NCBI GenBank assembly: GCA_050012355.1
Contig: JBEKHI010000042.1
Location: 1-31,466, forward strand
Source of the DNA: JBEKHI01 sp050012355
GTDB lineage: Bacteria > Actinomycetota > Actinomycetes > Streptosporangiales > Streptosporangiaceae
Direction: 5' to 3'
Length of the DNA: 31,466 nt
Of this stretch, positions 1-7,816 are shown piece after piece; the first letter of the stretch is position 1, and each line of letters starts with the position of its first letter. Position numbers and translations under genes: made by a program. Under the pieces are notes generated by a model, which had not been told where the DNA came from, did no database searches, and saw nothing but the letters and a program-made list of their open reading frames with translations.

Positions 1-502
1 AACGACGCAGCGCGGCGATGAGCACAGTCTGCTCAGGGGTCCGGGTGTCCGGGTCGATGCGGACGCGGGTGCCATCCTCGACGGACTCCCGCATCTTCGA
101 CGCGGCGGCCATGATGCGCTTGGCCGTCCCGCGGCGAATCCCCGGGATTCGCCTGAGCGCCTTCGCTCCGGCCGCGAGAACCTTGCCGACCGTATCGAGG
201 TCCGCGTCTATGAGTGGGGCGAACGTGACCTTCTCGCGGCTAAGGTCCCGAAGCCGGTCCACCGGCATCGCGTCCAGCGCGTCAGCGACGATCTGGTCGC
301 GCACCGCGTCGTACGCCTGTCGTGCGACTTCGCGGGACTCTCCCGGCGCGGCCAGGACCGCCTCGATGGCATCGTGGATCGCGCGGCCGTCGGAGACGAC
401 AGCATGTGCCGCCTTCCCTGGGCGGAGAGACTCGGCTTCGATGGGCTTGTCCTCGGCTGTCACCGGTTCCGAGGCTCCTGTTAGTTCTGCCGTGCGCGCC
501 AC
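1..502 (-). CDS. Partial gene, probable DEAD/SNF2-type helicase N-terminal region
   Basis: The complement has an uninterrupted reading frame from a GTG at 502 to the window edge, about 167 codons, with codon use typical of a high-GC actinomycete. The GTG is preceded by GGAGG with an 11-nt spacer; a second GTG at 463 with AGGAG is an alternative start. The visible part has an acidic, alanine-rich N-terminus, then a helix-rich stretch containing a helix-hairpin-helix-like segment (RRIPGIRRGTAKRI) and ends near a segment reading TRTPEQTVLIAALRR. From memory this resembles the region before the helicase core in actinobacterial DEAD/SNF2 helicases, where an HhH segment precedes the first helicase motif. 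No helicase motif is visible, so function is a guess; the reading frame itself is better supported. The plus-strand frame across the same bases reads as low-complexity Arg/Ser shadow. Confidence 0.55.
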   Translation of the reverse strand, partial: MARTAELTGASEPVTAEDKPIEAESLRPGKAAHAVVSDGRAIHDAIEAVLAAPGESREVARQAYDAVRDQIVADALDAMPVDRLRDLSREKVTFAPLIDADLDTVGKVLAAGAKALRRIPGIRRGTAKRIMAAASKMRESVEDGTRVRIDPDTRTPEQTVLIAALRR

Positions 503-545
503 CGTGGTGAGAGCCTCCGTATTAGAACTGACGATCGGACTAATT

Positions 546-701
546 ATGACGATAGAGGATATCGCCGACATGCTGGGAATCTCGCGAGATTCCCGCAACC
601 GACTCACGGTTCGGGCGTGTGCTGAATCCGTGCTGGCAACCGGCTGCTCCGCATGTCATCTACCTGCGGAAACTGCCGCCCGTTCCACTTTCTCCGAATA
701 G
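546..701 (+). pseudogene. Short helix-turn-helix-like gene fragment
   Basis: An ATG at 546 opens 51 codons beginning MTIEDIADMLGISRDS, which has the spacing of a helix-turn-helix (amphipathic helix, turn, recognition-helix start). After about residue 17 the protein becomes Cys/Ala-rich and unlike a folded domain, so I read it as the surviving 5' end of a small DNA-binding gene (excisionase-like or XRE-like) rather than an intact one. It lies divergent from the partial gene starting at 502. No convincing Shine-Dalgarno is seen. A perfect 20-bp palindrome lies within the HTH codons. Could also be chance. Confidence 0.25.
575..594. repeat. Perfect 20-bp palindrome
   Basis: GGGAATCTCGCGAGATTCCC is identical to its own reverse complement with no loop. 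It sits in the gap between the divergent start at 502 and the DUF4386 gene end at 660. A loopless palindrome of this length fits a dimeric protein-binding site better than an RNA hairpin. The binding factor is unknown. Confidence 0.6.
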
Positions 702-1361
702 ATCACCTGTCACCAGCGGAGATGGCGCGAATCCTTTGACGACGAGCCAGATACCAAGGGATACCTCCCAGATGGCCTCAGGGAGTACCAAGACGGCGGC
801 CACCGTGGAGACTTGCTCGTAGAGCCCGAACAGTTCCGCGGTCGCCGAAGCGAAGGCCAGACATCCCCCGGCAAGCCCGAGTATGGCCATGGGGCGTGGG
901 ACCAGGCCGGACCGGTACATCAGATAGCCGAGTATCAGCCCGTTTTCGATTCCGGCGCAGAATCCGGGTCCGAGCAGGAACGTCCACTTGTGGATCGCGA
1001 CGAGTGCCTTCCCGACGATGACCAGTGTGGCGGCATCGGTGCCGGGATTTCCCGCGAAGTCCTGGCGCAACGTGACAACTGACAGGACGCTGACGATTCC
1101 GACGACGATGACGGTGGATTCAAGGACACGAGCGGCGACGTAGCCGAGTGCGATGCCCTCGTTCTGCCGCTTGATAATCGGGAAGAGCGTGACGGCGGTG
1201 CCGATGCCCGCGATGGCGAGGAGCATCTCAAGGAACGCGCCCGTGAAGATGCGGGTATCGGTGCCGGCGCCGAGGACGTAGTGCGTGTTGTTGAGGACAG
1301 GCCCGTAGAGGCCAAGTGCCGGGATCGAGGTGACCACCGTGATGAGGAAGAACACCTTCAT
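660..1361 (-). CDS. DUF4386 family integral membrane protein
   Basis: The 233-residue product starting at ATG 1361 matches the DUF4386 pattern: an N-terminal hydrophobic helix ending in LYGPVLN, a YVLGAGxDTR motif, GAFLEMLLAIAGIGTAVTLFP, then KRQNEGxALGYVAARVLEST, and five to six further hydrophobic helices. DUF4386 proteins are polytopic membrane proteins of unknown function, common in actinomycetes. The first helix is slightly short for the family. The frame stays open upstream to 1580, but that extension runs antisense to the regulator gene at 1392 and is not credible. No clear Shine-Dalgarno precedes 1361. The start lies only 30 bp from the divergent regulator start, so both would share one small promoter region. 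Control by that regulator is possible in principle, but it is now broken. Confidence 0.85.
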   Translation of the reverse strand: MKVFFLITVVTSIPALGLYGPVLNNTHYVLGAGTDTRIFTGAFLEMLLAIAGIGTAVTLFPIIKRQNEGIALGYVAARVLESTVIVVGIVSVLSVVTLRQDFAGNPGTDAATLVIVGKALVAIHKWTFLLGPGFCAGIENGLILGYLMYRSGLVPRPMAILGLAGGCLAFASATAELFGLYEQVSTVAAVLVLPEAIWEVSLGIWLVVKGFAPSPLVTGDLFGESGTGGSFRR

Positions 1362-1391
1362 GCTTCGAGCGTCTGCGGCTAGTGTTCGGGA

Positions 1392-4050
1392 GTGGAGTTC
1401 CGGATTCTGGGGCCGCTGGTGGTGCTGGAAGGCGGCCGCCAGTTGCGAGTGAGCGGGGCCAGGGAGCGTGAGCTCCTCGCGATTCTGCTGATCCACGCGG
1501 GCGAGGTTGTTTCCGCGGACAGGCTGATCGATCACCTGTGGGGAAGCGACCTTCCCGCCAGCCCTTCGAACGCGCTGCAAGTGGTGGTGTCCCGGATCCG
1601 CAAGATTCTGGGAGCGTCACCCGCTCTCGTCACTCGCAGGCCCGGCAGATCCCTGCCGGTGATCAGGCGCGCCGGTCGTCCCTGCTGGGGGAAGCACTCG
1701 GGTTGTGGCGGGGCCCGGCGCTCGCGGAATTCGCGCTGGAGGACTTCGCGCGGGAAGAGGTTGCCCGGCTCGAGGAGGCACGGATCCGGGCCGTTGAGAT
1801 GAAGACAGACGCGGATTTGGCACTCGGCCGACATGCCGAACTCGTGGGGGAGTTGCAGGCGCTTGTCACCGGTCACCCGCTACGGGAGCGGTCGCGCGGC
1901 CAGCTGATGCTGGCTTTGTACCGCTCGGGGCGTCAGGGCGAGGCTCTGCGGACCTTCCAGGAGGGCCGCAGGGTCCTGGCGGACGAGCTGGGCGTCGATC
2001 CAGGGCCTGAACTGGCGGAACTGGAGGCCGTCAGCGATCCCGCGCAGGTTCTTCAGTCGCTGGCGGCGGTGCTGGGGATCGGTGACGGTGCGTCGCTGGG
2101 CGTGGGAGGGGAGGCCTCGAGGCCGATCGCGGACAAGCTCACCGACTACCTTCGCGAGAAGGAACTACTCGTCGTGCTCGACAATTGCGAGCACCTGATC
2201 GAGGCTTGTGCACAGATCACTGAACAGGTGCTCCGGTCGGCACCCAAGGTGCGGTTCCTGGCGACCAGCCGGGAGCGACTGGGCGTGAGCGGTGAAGCCT
2301 TGCTGCCCGTGCCCCCGCTGGACGTGCCCGGCCCTCAGGAGGCATCGCCAGAAGTGGCCGCCCGATCCGACGCGGTGCGGCTATTCGTGGATCGCGCCAG
2401 CAGACGCTCCAGGCGGCTATCGACTGGAGCTATGAGCTTGCGTCGGCACCAGAGCGAGAGCTCTTCGGGCGGCTGGCTGTCTTCACCGGGGGCTTCACGC
2501 TGGAAGCGGCCGAGCAGGTGTGCGGGGACGGGGACGTGCTGGAATTGCTCTCCCACCTGGTGGACCAGTCCCTGGTCGTTCCCGCTGGCGGTGGCACCGC
2601 CCGTTTCCGGATGCTCGAGACGCTTCGCCGCTACGCCGGAGAGCGCCTGCGGGAATCCGGAACGGCGGAGCGGGTTCGGCGTCGGCACGCGGAATACTTT
2701 CTCCGGCTCGCCGAACAGGCGGAACCGCTGCTTCGCGGTCCCCAGCAAGCGATGTGGTTGCGCCGGGCCGAAGCTGATCACGACAATCTCGGCGCCGCCA
2801 TCGACTGGGCATTGCGTCGCGATCCGGACTTTGGCGTTCGCTTGAGCAGTGCCCTGGCGTACTTCTGGCTGATCGGCAGGCACCGCTCTGAGGTCAGGCG
2901 CCGCCTCGCCGAAGCCGTGGATACGGCTCGGATCGCGTCGCTTGCTAACCGGGCGAGGGCACTCGTATGGGCGGCTCAGCTCGGGAACGTTGAGGGACGA
3001 CCGGATCAGGCAGTTTCCCAAGCGCAGGAGGCCCATGAGATCTTCAGGGACATTGGCGATCCGTGGTGGACCGCGCTGTCCGAGGCCGTCCTCGGCCTAG
3101 CACTCGGCCACCAGGGAGAGATCGGCCAGGCCGACGAACTCATGGAAGCGGCTCGTGTCAGATTCGCGCAGATAGGCGACGACTGGGGTGTGGCAATAGC
3201 CACTATGCTCCTTGGCCTCTTGTCGATGCTCGAGGCGCGTCCTGACCGAGCAGTGCTGCTGGCCCACCAGTGCCTGGAAGGGTTCCGGGCGGCTGGTGAC
3301 CAGTGGGGGCAGATAATGGCGCTCGAGCTCCTGGGTTTGCTGGCCCGCCGACGAGGCGCCTACGCGGATGCCATCTCCGTGTATGAGGAGGCCCTCGGCG
3401 TTGTGCGCGACCTGGGACTGCGCGACGAGGCTCCCTTCCTTCTCGTCGACCTGGGGGACCTGCACGCTCTTCTCGGGGACGTGGAGATGGCGACCGTACT
3501 CCACAAGGAGGCCCTGGACCGAGCGCAGGAACTAGGAGCACGAGATGCGCTGGCTCTGGCCAGGAAAGGCCTGGCGCTGGCTGCCCGGCGCCAGGGCGAC
3601 TACCGGCGAGCAAGCGAACTGCTTCAGGCGGCCCTGGCCTTCTACCGAGAAGCGGGCTTCACCGCCGAGATCGCTCACTCGCTGGTGTCCCTGGGGTGCG
3701 TGGAGGAACTCCGGGGAGACTTGGACGCCGCGGAGATCCACCATCGGGAAGGCCTATGCCTAGCACGGGACCTTGCCGACAAACTTCCTCTTGCTCTCGT
3801 GCTGGAGGGGCTGGCCTGCGTGGCCACCGCTAAGCAGCAGCCGGAGAGGGCAGCCGTACTTCTGGGGGCCGCGGAGTCAGTGCGTACTAACGCCCGGATG
3901 GACCTTCCTTCCCAGGAGCGCGCCGACGTCGAACGCGCGACCGCTGCCGCGGTCAGTGCGCTCGGCCGGGAGGCCTTCACCGCGATGGTGGAGCGAGGCC
4001 GGCGTATGAGCTCCCAAGAGATAGTCGCCTATGAGCTTCACGCACAGTAG
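1392..4050 (+). pseudogene. AfsR/SARP-type regulator (OmpR HTH-BTAD-NB-ARC-TPR), disrupted
   Basis: Three reading frames together spell one large regulator. From GTG 1392 the first frame gives the OmpR-like winged helix (MEFRILGPL...; RELLAILLIHAG; LQVVVSRIRKILG). Near 1650 the match moves to the second frame, giving the bacterial transcriptional activation domain (SLLGEALGLWRGPALAEF to LADELGVDPGPELAELEA) and then the Walker B region (LLVVLDNCEHLIEAC) and FLATSRERLGV. Near 2398 it moves to the third frame (QTLQAAIDWSYELASAPERELF), which continues through a TPR-rich C-terminus to the stop at 4048-4050. Family comparison indicates missing pieces at each junction: the HTH-BTAD linker, the whole Walker A segment between ELEA and VSDPAQ (this one in frame), and the stretch after LFVDRAS. 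Without a P-loop and with two frame changes it cannot make a working ATPase regulator. The C-terminal fragment remains open from about 2398 and could still be expressed. Confidence 0.85.
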
Positions 4051-4136
4051 GTGTAGTTAGCGGCCAGGGTGGCTGTGGTTGCCAGCGGTGGACGCGTGAC
4101 ATCCACTACGCATCCTGAAGGCTGGCCAGTTGGTGG

Positions 4137-4164
4137 GCGCCCTCTTGACGAGCCTGAAGGGCGC
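4137..4164 (+). terminator. Hairpin terminator after the regulator pseudogene
   Basis: GCGCCCT (4137-4143) pairs perfectly with AGGGCGC (4158-4164) across a 14-nt loop, followed by TGTTTAAA. A GC stem with a short T tract 87 nt after the stop fits an intrinsic terminator. Confidence 0.5.
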
Positions 4165-4175
4165 TGTTTAAATCA

Positions 4176-4192
4176 GAACTTAATATAAGTTC
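4176..4192. promoter_or_regulatory. Palindromic operator candidate upstream of GH64
   Basis: GAACTTA (4176-4182) and TAAGTTC (4186-4192) form a perfect 7-bp inverted repeat around ATA. It stands in a short AT-rich island (TTTAAATCAGAAC...GAATTTGG) in otherwise GC-rich DNA, 306 bp before the glucanase start. It is the only strong palindrome between the upstream terminator and the gene. The cognate regulator is not identifiable here. Confidence 0.45.
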
Positions 4193-4498
4193 CGAATTTG
4201 GAGCTACCTGTGGGTATGCGACCCGTCGGCCGTGGGCCTCCCGCCCGTTCGGATCGGCGGCTGGGATCCGCCGCTCAACGCCGCCGGCGGACTGGCCAGA
4301 AAAGGCGCGTCGAGCCCAGTTCCTGCCGAGCCCAGGCCATCTCGAGTATCGAAGGCTTCATTGGCAAGGCGCCGTTATTCGCCCTTGCTTACGTGGCTGC
4401 AGCCGTCATCACTGACACGGTCAGCTTCCGTGGCCGCCTGCCCAGGAACAGGAAAAGAGCCAAGCCTGGGCCGGGAATGAGAAGAGGGAGTAAGAGAA

Positions 4499-6484
4499 AT
4501 GGGATCATTTCACGTCCCGTGGCTGGCCGGATCCCGGCGTGCCAGACGCCGGGCAGGCCGAGTGGCCGTTGCGTTCGCGGTCCTGGTCGGCCTGACACTG
4601 GTGAGCGGGATGCACTCCGTGGCCCGCGGCGCCACCGACGCTCCTTACGGTGGTACCCCGGCGGCGGTGCCGGGGACGGTGCTGGCGGCGAACTACGACA
4701 CCGGCGGGCAGGGGGTGGCCTACAACGTCACCTCGGTCAACGGCACCGCCAACAGCTACCGCTCCGACGGGGTCGACCTGGAGGTGTGCAGCGACACCGG
4801 CTGCGGCTACGACATCGGCTGGACCGCGGCCGGGCAGTGGTTCAACTACACCGTGGACGTCGCCACCGCCGGCACCTACAGCGTCAGCTTCCGGCTGTCC
4901 TCGCCGTACGGGGAAACCGATGGACTGCACATCGCCAACGCGGCCGGCACCAATCTCACCGGTGCGATCGCCGTCCCGGACACGGGCGGGTACCAGGACT
5001 GGACCACGGTTACCGCCAGCGTCACCCTGCCGGCCGGCGTCCAGACGCTGACCGTCGATCAGGACAGCAACGGCTGGAACTACTGGTACATGGACTTCAC
5101 CTCGACCGGCACCGGGACCGGCGGTGACCAGCCCTTCGGCGGGACGCCCGCCGCGGTGCCAGGTACCGCCTACGCAGCGAACTATGACACCGGCGGGCAG
5201 GGGGTGGCCTACAACGTCACCGCTACCAACGGCACCGCGAACAGCTACCGCTCGGACGGGGTCGACCTCGAGGACACCTCGGACACGTCGCCCACCAGCG
5301 CGGCCGGTGACGGCTACGACCTCGGCTGGACGGCGACCGGGCAGTGGTTCAACTACACGGTGGACGTGGCCTCGGCGGGCACCTATGCGCTGAGCCTGCG
5401 CCTGGCCGCGCCCAGCGCGGTGACCGACGCGCTGCACATCGATAACTCCTCTGGTACCAACCTCACCGGCGACGTCACCGCGCCCGCGACCGGCGGCTAC
5501 CAGGACTGGACGACGGTGACGGCGAGCGTCACGCTGCCGGCTGGTGTGCAGACCCTGACCGTTGATCAGGACAATGCCGGCTGGAACCTCCACTACCTGA
5601 CATTCGCCACGTCCGGAGGCTCTGGAGGCACCACTCCCGGCGGATTCCCGACATCGTTCTGGGGCGACACCAGCAGCATCCCGAGCGCGGGGACGAGTGG
5701 CATCGAGTTCGATTTCCTCAACGCCACCAACGGCGAGTATCCCGACAGCGAGGTCTACTGGAGCGTCAACGGCATCACGGAGTCGATCGCGGAGTCGCCG
5801 TACTACGACATGACCTCGTGCGACGCCTGCCGGATCAACTTCTACCTCGGGTCGACTACCAGCGATTACACGGACTTCATCGAGCTGAACTCCAGCGGGA
5901 CGACGCTCAACGCCGACACCTCGCGGGTCGAAGCGTGGGGGCTGCCGCTGGCGATACACCTGCACAACTCCGATGGCTCCGACACCTACGTCGGCGATGA
6001 CTACCAGATCTTCTCGGAGAGCAGGTCGGACGTGTTCACACAGTTCGAGAACTACGTGCCCGCAGCGTTCCAGACGCTAGCTACCGCGGACGCGCCGTAT
6101 AGCATCCTCGCGCCCGGTAGTGTGGCGGCCTTCCAGCCGGGAGGCGCGGACGCCAACTACATGGTCTCGTACGCGGCGTCGGTAGGCGCGACCGAGACCA
6201 CGGAGGAGGTGTTCGGGTGCGCCGGCGGCGGCAGCCCGGATCTCAGCGGAGACCCGACCCTGTGCGCGGCCCTGAACCGCGGCGTGGCGCAGGACTCGGC
6301 CACAGAGCAGGACACGCCGGCCGACTACTACCAGAACCCTCCGTACAACTACTACTCAGCGTTCTGGCACTCGGTCGCCATTAACGGCCTGCAATACGGC
6401 TTCCCCTACGACGACGTCGACGGCCAGTCATCCGATTTCAGCACTAGCGACGCGCAGTACGTGCAGGTTGCCGTCGGCTGGTAA
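4499..6484 (+). CDS. Secreted GH64 beta-1,3-glucanase with two CBM6 modules
   Basis: The 661-residue product has an Arg-rich N-terminus and a hydrophobic helix (about 13-45), fitting an export signal. Two CBM6-like beta-sandwiches follow (about 48-203 and 212-372), each with ANYDTGGQGVAYNV, a YRSDGVDLE segment, GWTAxGQWFNYTVDV, GYQDWTTVTASVTLPAGVQTLTVDQD and a closing W/Y-rich strand. The C-terminal part (about 382-661) matches GH64 laminaripentaose-producing glucanases: FPTSFWG, INFYLGS, SRVEAWGLPLAIHLH, YQIFSESR, YSILAPGSVAAFQPGG, VFGCAGG, the YYQNPPYNYYSAFWHS region and YGFPYDDVDGQSS. This catalytic part looks somewhat shorter than streptomycete LPHases as I remember them. It should hydrolyse extracellular beta-1,3-glucan such as laminarin, curdlan or fungal wall glucan. 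The start has a purine-rich GAGGGAG ribosome binding site. A perfect hairpin terminator follows. Confidence 0.9.
   Translation: MGSFHVPWLAGSRRARRRAGRVAVAFAVLVGLTLVSGMHSVARGATDAPYGGTPAAVPGTVLAANYDTGGQGVAYNVTSVNGTANSYRSDGVDLEVCSDTGCGYDIGWTAAGQWFNYTVDVATAGTYSVSFRLSSPYGETDGLHIANAAGTNLTGAIAVPDTGGYQDWTTVTASVTLPAGVQTLTVDQDSNGWNYWYMDFTSTGTGTGGDQPFGGTPAAVPGTAYAANYDTGGQGVAYNVTATNGTANSYRSDGVDLEDTSDTSPTSAAGDGYDLGWTATGQWFNYTVDVASAGTYALSLRLAAPSAVTDALHIDNSSGTNLTGDVTAPATGGYQDWTTVTASVTLPAGVQTLTVDQDNAGWNLHYLTFATSGGSGGTTPGGFPTSFWGDTSSIPSAGTSGIEFDFLNATNGEYPDSEVYWSVNGITESIAESPYYDMTSCDACRINFYLGSTTSDYTDFIELNSSGTTLNADTSRVEAWGLPLAIHLHNSDGSDTYVGDDYQIFSESRSDVFTQFENYVPAAFQTLATADAPYSILAPGSVAAFQPGGADANYMVSYAASVGATETTEEVFGCAGGGSPDLSGDPTLCAALNRGVAQDSATEQDTPADYYQNPPYNYYSAFWHSVAINGLQYGFPYDDVDGQSSDFSTSDAQYVQVAVGW
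4688..5221 (+). repeat. Near-identical 45-bp direct repeat within the two CBM6 modules
   Basis: The 45 bases at 4688-4732 and 5177-5221 differ at a single position and encode the same ANYDTGGQGVAYNVT strand in both CBM6 modules. Further similar patches occur across the modules. This indicates a recent tandem duplication or ongoing gene conversion, and such repeats are also prone to recombination or misassembly. Confidence 0.8.
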
Positions 6485-6507
6485 TCCAGTCTCCTAGCCC
6501 TGGCGTG

Positions 6508-6547
6508 GCCAGCGCAGACGCTGTACACCCCCAGCTACTGCGCTGGC
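6508..6547. terminator. Bidirectional hairpin terminator between GH64 and ydcF-like gene
   Basis: GCCAGCGCAG (6508-6517) pairs perfectly with CTGCGCTGGC (6538-6547) over a 20-nt loop, 24 nt after the GH64 stop and 41 nt beyond the end of the convergent minus-strand gene. There is no T run, as is common for actinobacterial terminators. Confidence 0.65.
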
Positions 6548-6587
6548 ACGCTCAATCGGGTACTCGGTCAGCACGTAACGCGAGTTG

Positions 6588-7646
6588 TCACCAGTGACCT
6601 CGGATGGTCTCCACGCCGATGTAGGCCAACGGCAGCACGACGATCAGGGCGCAGATGGTGAGGTTGACCACCTTGTAGCTGAGGAACACGGCGATAAACT
6701 CGCGGAGCATCGCGCTTGGCCAGTAGTAACCCGCGGTCCGTGCACCCGTGACCTGGCCGTTGACGCCGAGGCGGCGGGCGATGATCGCGGCTCGGAACAC
6801 GTGGTAGTTGCTAGTCACGACGATGCACCGGTAGCGAGGCCGGAACCGCACCATGATGGCCTTGCTGAATGTGAGGTTTTCCTCCGTCGTGCGGGACTGG
6901 TCCTCTCTAGTCAGGGAGTCGGCGGGAACTCCGCGCTCGATCAGGTAGCGAGCCATCGCCTCGGCCTCGCTGACCCGCTCATCGGTGCCCTTGCCGCCAG
7001 AGACGATCAGTATCGGGCTGGCCTTGCGGCGCGCGGCGAGTGCCTGGTGTAGTTGCCGGCCCCGTTCAAGCCTGCTGGCAAGCAGCGGAGGCACCCGGTC
7101 GCCACCAATCAGACCGGAGCCGAGTACCACTATGAAGTCGGCGCCGCGCAGCGCCGTTATCCGGCCGTAGACGAACGCGTAGCTGATATACGACACCAGC
7201 AGGAACGAGACGTAGCCAGACAGCAGCACGGTGATGATGGTGAACTCGTCAAGCGCGGTGTACTGACTCCGGCGGATCGCGATGAACACCAGGCCGACGA
7301 GCGCGAACATGCCGATGCCGGTCAGCAGGGACAGCAGGTTGCCCAGCCGGACGCTCTCGCGGCGCGCCATCGTGATGCCGTTAAGTACCAGGTAGCTGGC
7401 GACCAAGAAAGGCCCTAGCCCCACCAGCAGGCCCAGGGCCACAACGAGGAGCCTGGCCAGATCGCCTGACGCTCCCGGCAACTGGTGAGCCGAATCCACC
7501 GCGCCTAGCGCACCGAGCGCAAGGCAGAGACCGAGGAAGACCGCGTTGCTGAAACTGCGGGGATCGCGCCACACGCCCACCACGAACGCCCCGAAAACCA
7601 CCAAGGCGAGATAAATGGCGATCATATCTCTGAGGATAGTGAGCAA
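6588..7646 (-). CDS. YdcF/DUF218 family membrane protein
   Basis: The 352-residue product has about five hydrophobic helices in the first 160 residues, then a cytosolic or periplasmic DUF218 (YdcF/SanA/ElyC-type) domain at about 168-300. Key motifs are ADFIVVLGSGLIGG, RLERG, PILIVSGGKG, SEAEAMARYLIERGVP, EDQSRTTEENL and IVVTSNYHVFRA. One more helix closes the C-terminus (about 318-345). DUF218 proteins have a Rossmann-like fold and are linked to envelope integrity; their biochemical activity is not settled. The TTG start at 7646 is favoured by a GGTGAG eight bases upstream; ATG 7625 is an alternative. It is convergent with GH64 and codirectional with GH16 upstream, from which it is separated by a strong terminator, so it is probably its own transcription unit. 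Confidence 0.85.
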   Translation of the reverse strand: MLTILRDMIAIYLALVVFGAFVVGVWRDPRSFSNAVFLGLCLALGALGAVDSAHQLPGASGDLARLLVVALGLLVGLGPFLVASYLVLNGITMARRESVRLGNLLSLLTGIGMFALVGLVFIAIRRSQYTALDEFTIITVLLSGYVSFLLVSYISYAFVYGRITALRGADFIVVLGSGLIGGDRVPPLLASRLERGRQLHQALAARRKASPILIVSGGKGTDERVSEAEAMARYLIERGVPADSLTREDQSRTTEENLTFSKAIMVRFRPRYRCIVVTSNYHVFRAAIIARRLGVNGQVTGARTAGYYWPSAMLREFIAVFLSYKVVNLTICALIVVLPLAYIGVETIRGHW

Positions 7647-7762
7647 CTAGGCAACTCACCGCAGAACTCAATTAACGCTCACGAAGCGGGGCATCCACCC
7701 CGATCCTCGAACTCCGCAGGCAATTACCAGACCCCTTACTCGGACATCGGCCGTACCAAGCA

Positions 7763-7799
7763 CTCGCCCGTTCCCGGCCCACGCGCGGGAACGGGCGAG
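7763..7799 (-). terminator. Strong hairpin terminator after the GH16 gene
   Basis: CTCGCCCGTTCCCG (7763-7776) and CGGGAACGGGCGAG (7786-7799) form a perfect 14-bp stem with a 9-nt loop, 17 nt past the GH16 stop on the complement. It isolates GH16 from the DUF218 gene downstream. Confidence 0.8.
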
Positions 7800-7816
7800 A
7801 ACCCGGCGGATCCGGG

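Larger units (their letters stand above)
4051..4498. other. Intergenic region before the GH64 glucanase
   Basis: This 448-base gap holds the hairpin at 4137-4164 and the AT-rich palindrome at 4176-4192. From about 4210 to 4480 I see no gene with convincing codon use. The A/G-rich run just before 4499 provides the ribosome binding site of the glucanase. The promoter is probably near the palindrome, where the local AT content is much higher than the surroundings, leaving an untranslated leader of up to about 300 nt. Confidence 0.5.

Noticed and set aside
18..545. Long plus-strand frame at the left edge
   Set aside because: Arg/Ser/Ala-rich composition of a shadow; the complement frame from 502 has normal codon use and ribosome binding sites. 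Only the HTH-like end (546-701) is kept as a weak candidate.
4505..5965. 486-codon minus-strand open frame
   Set aside because: Lies wholly antisense to the well-supported GH64-CBM6 gene and is Gly/Arg/Val-rich with no domain.
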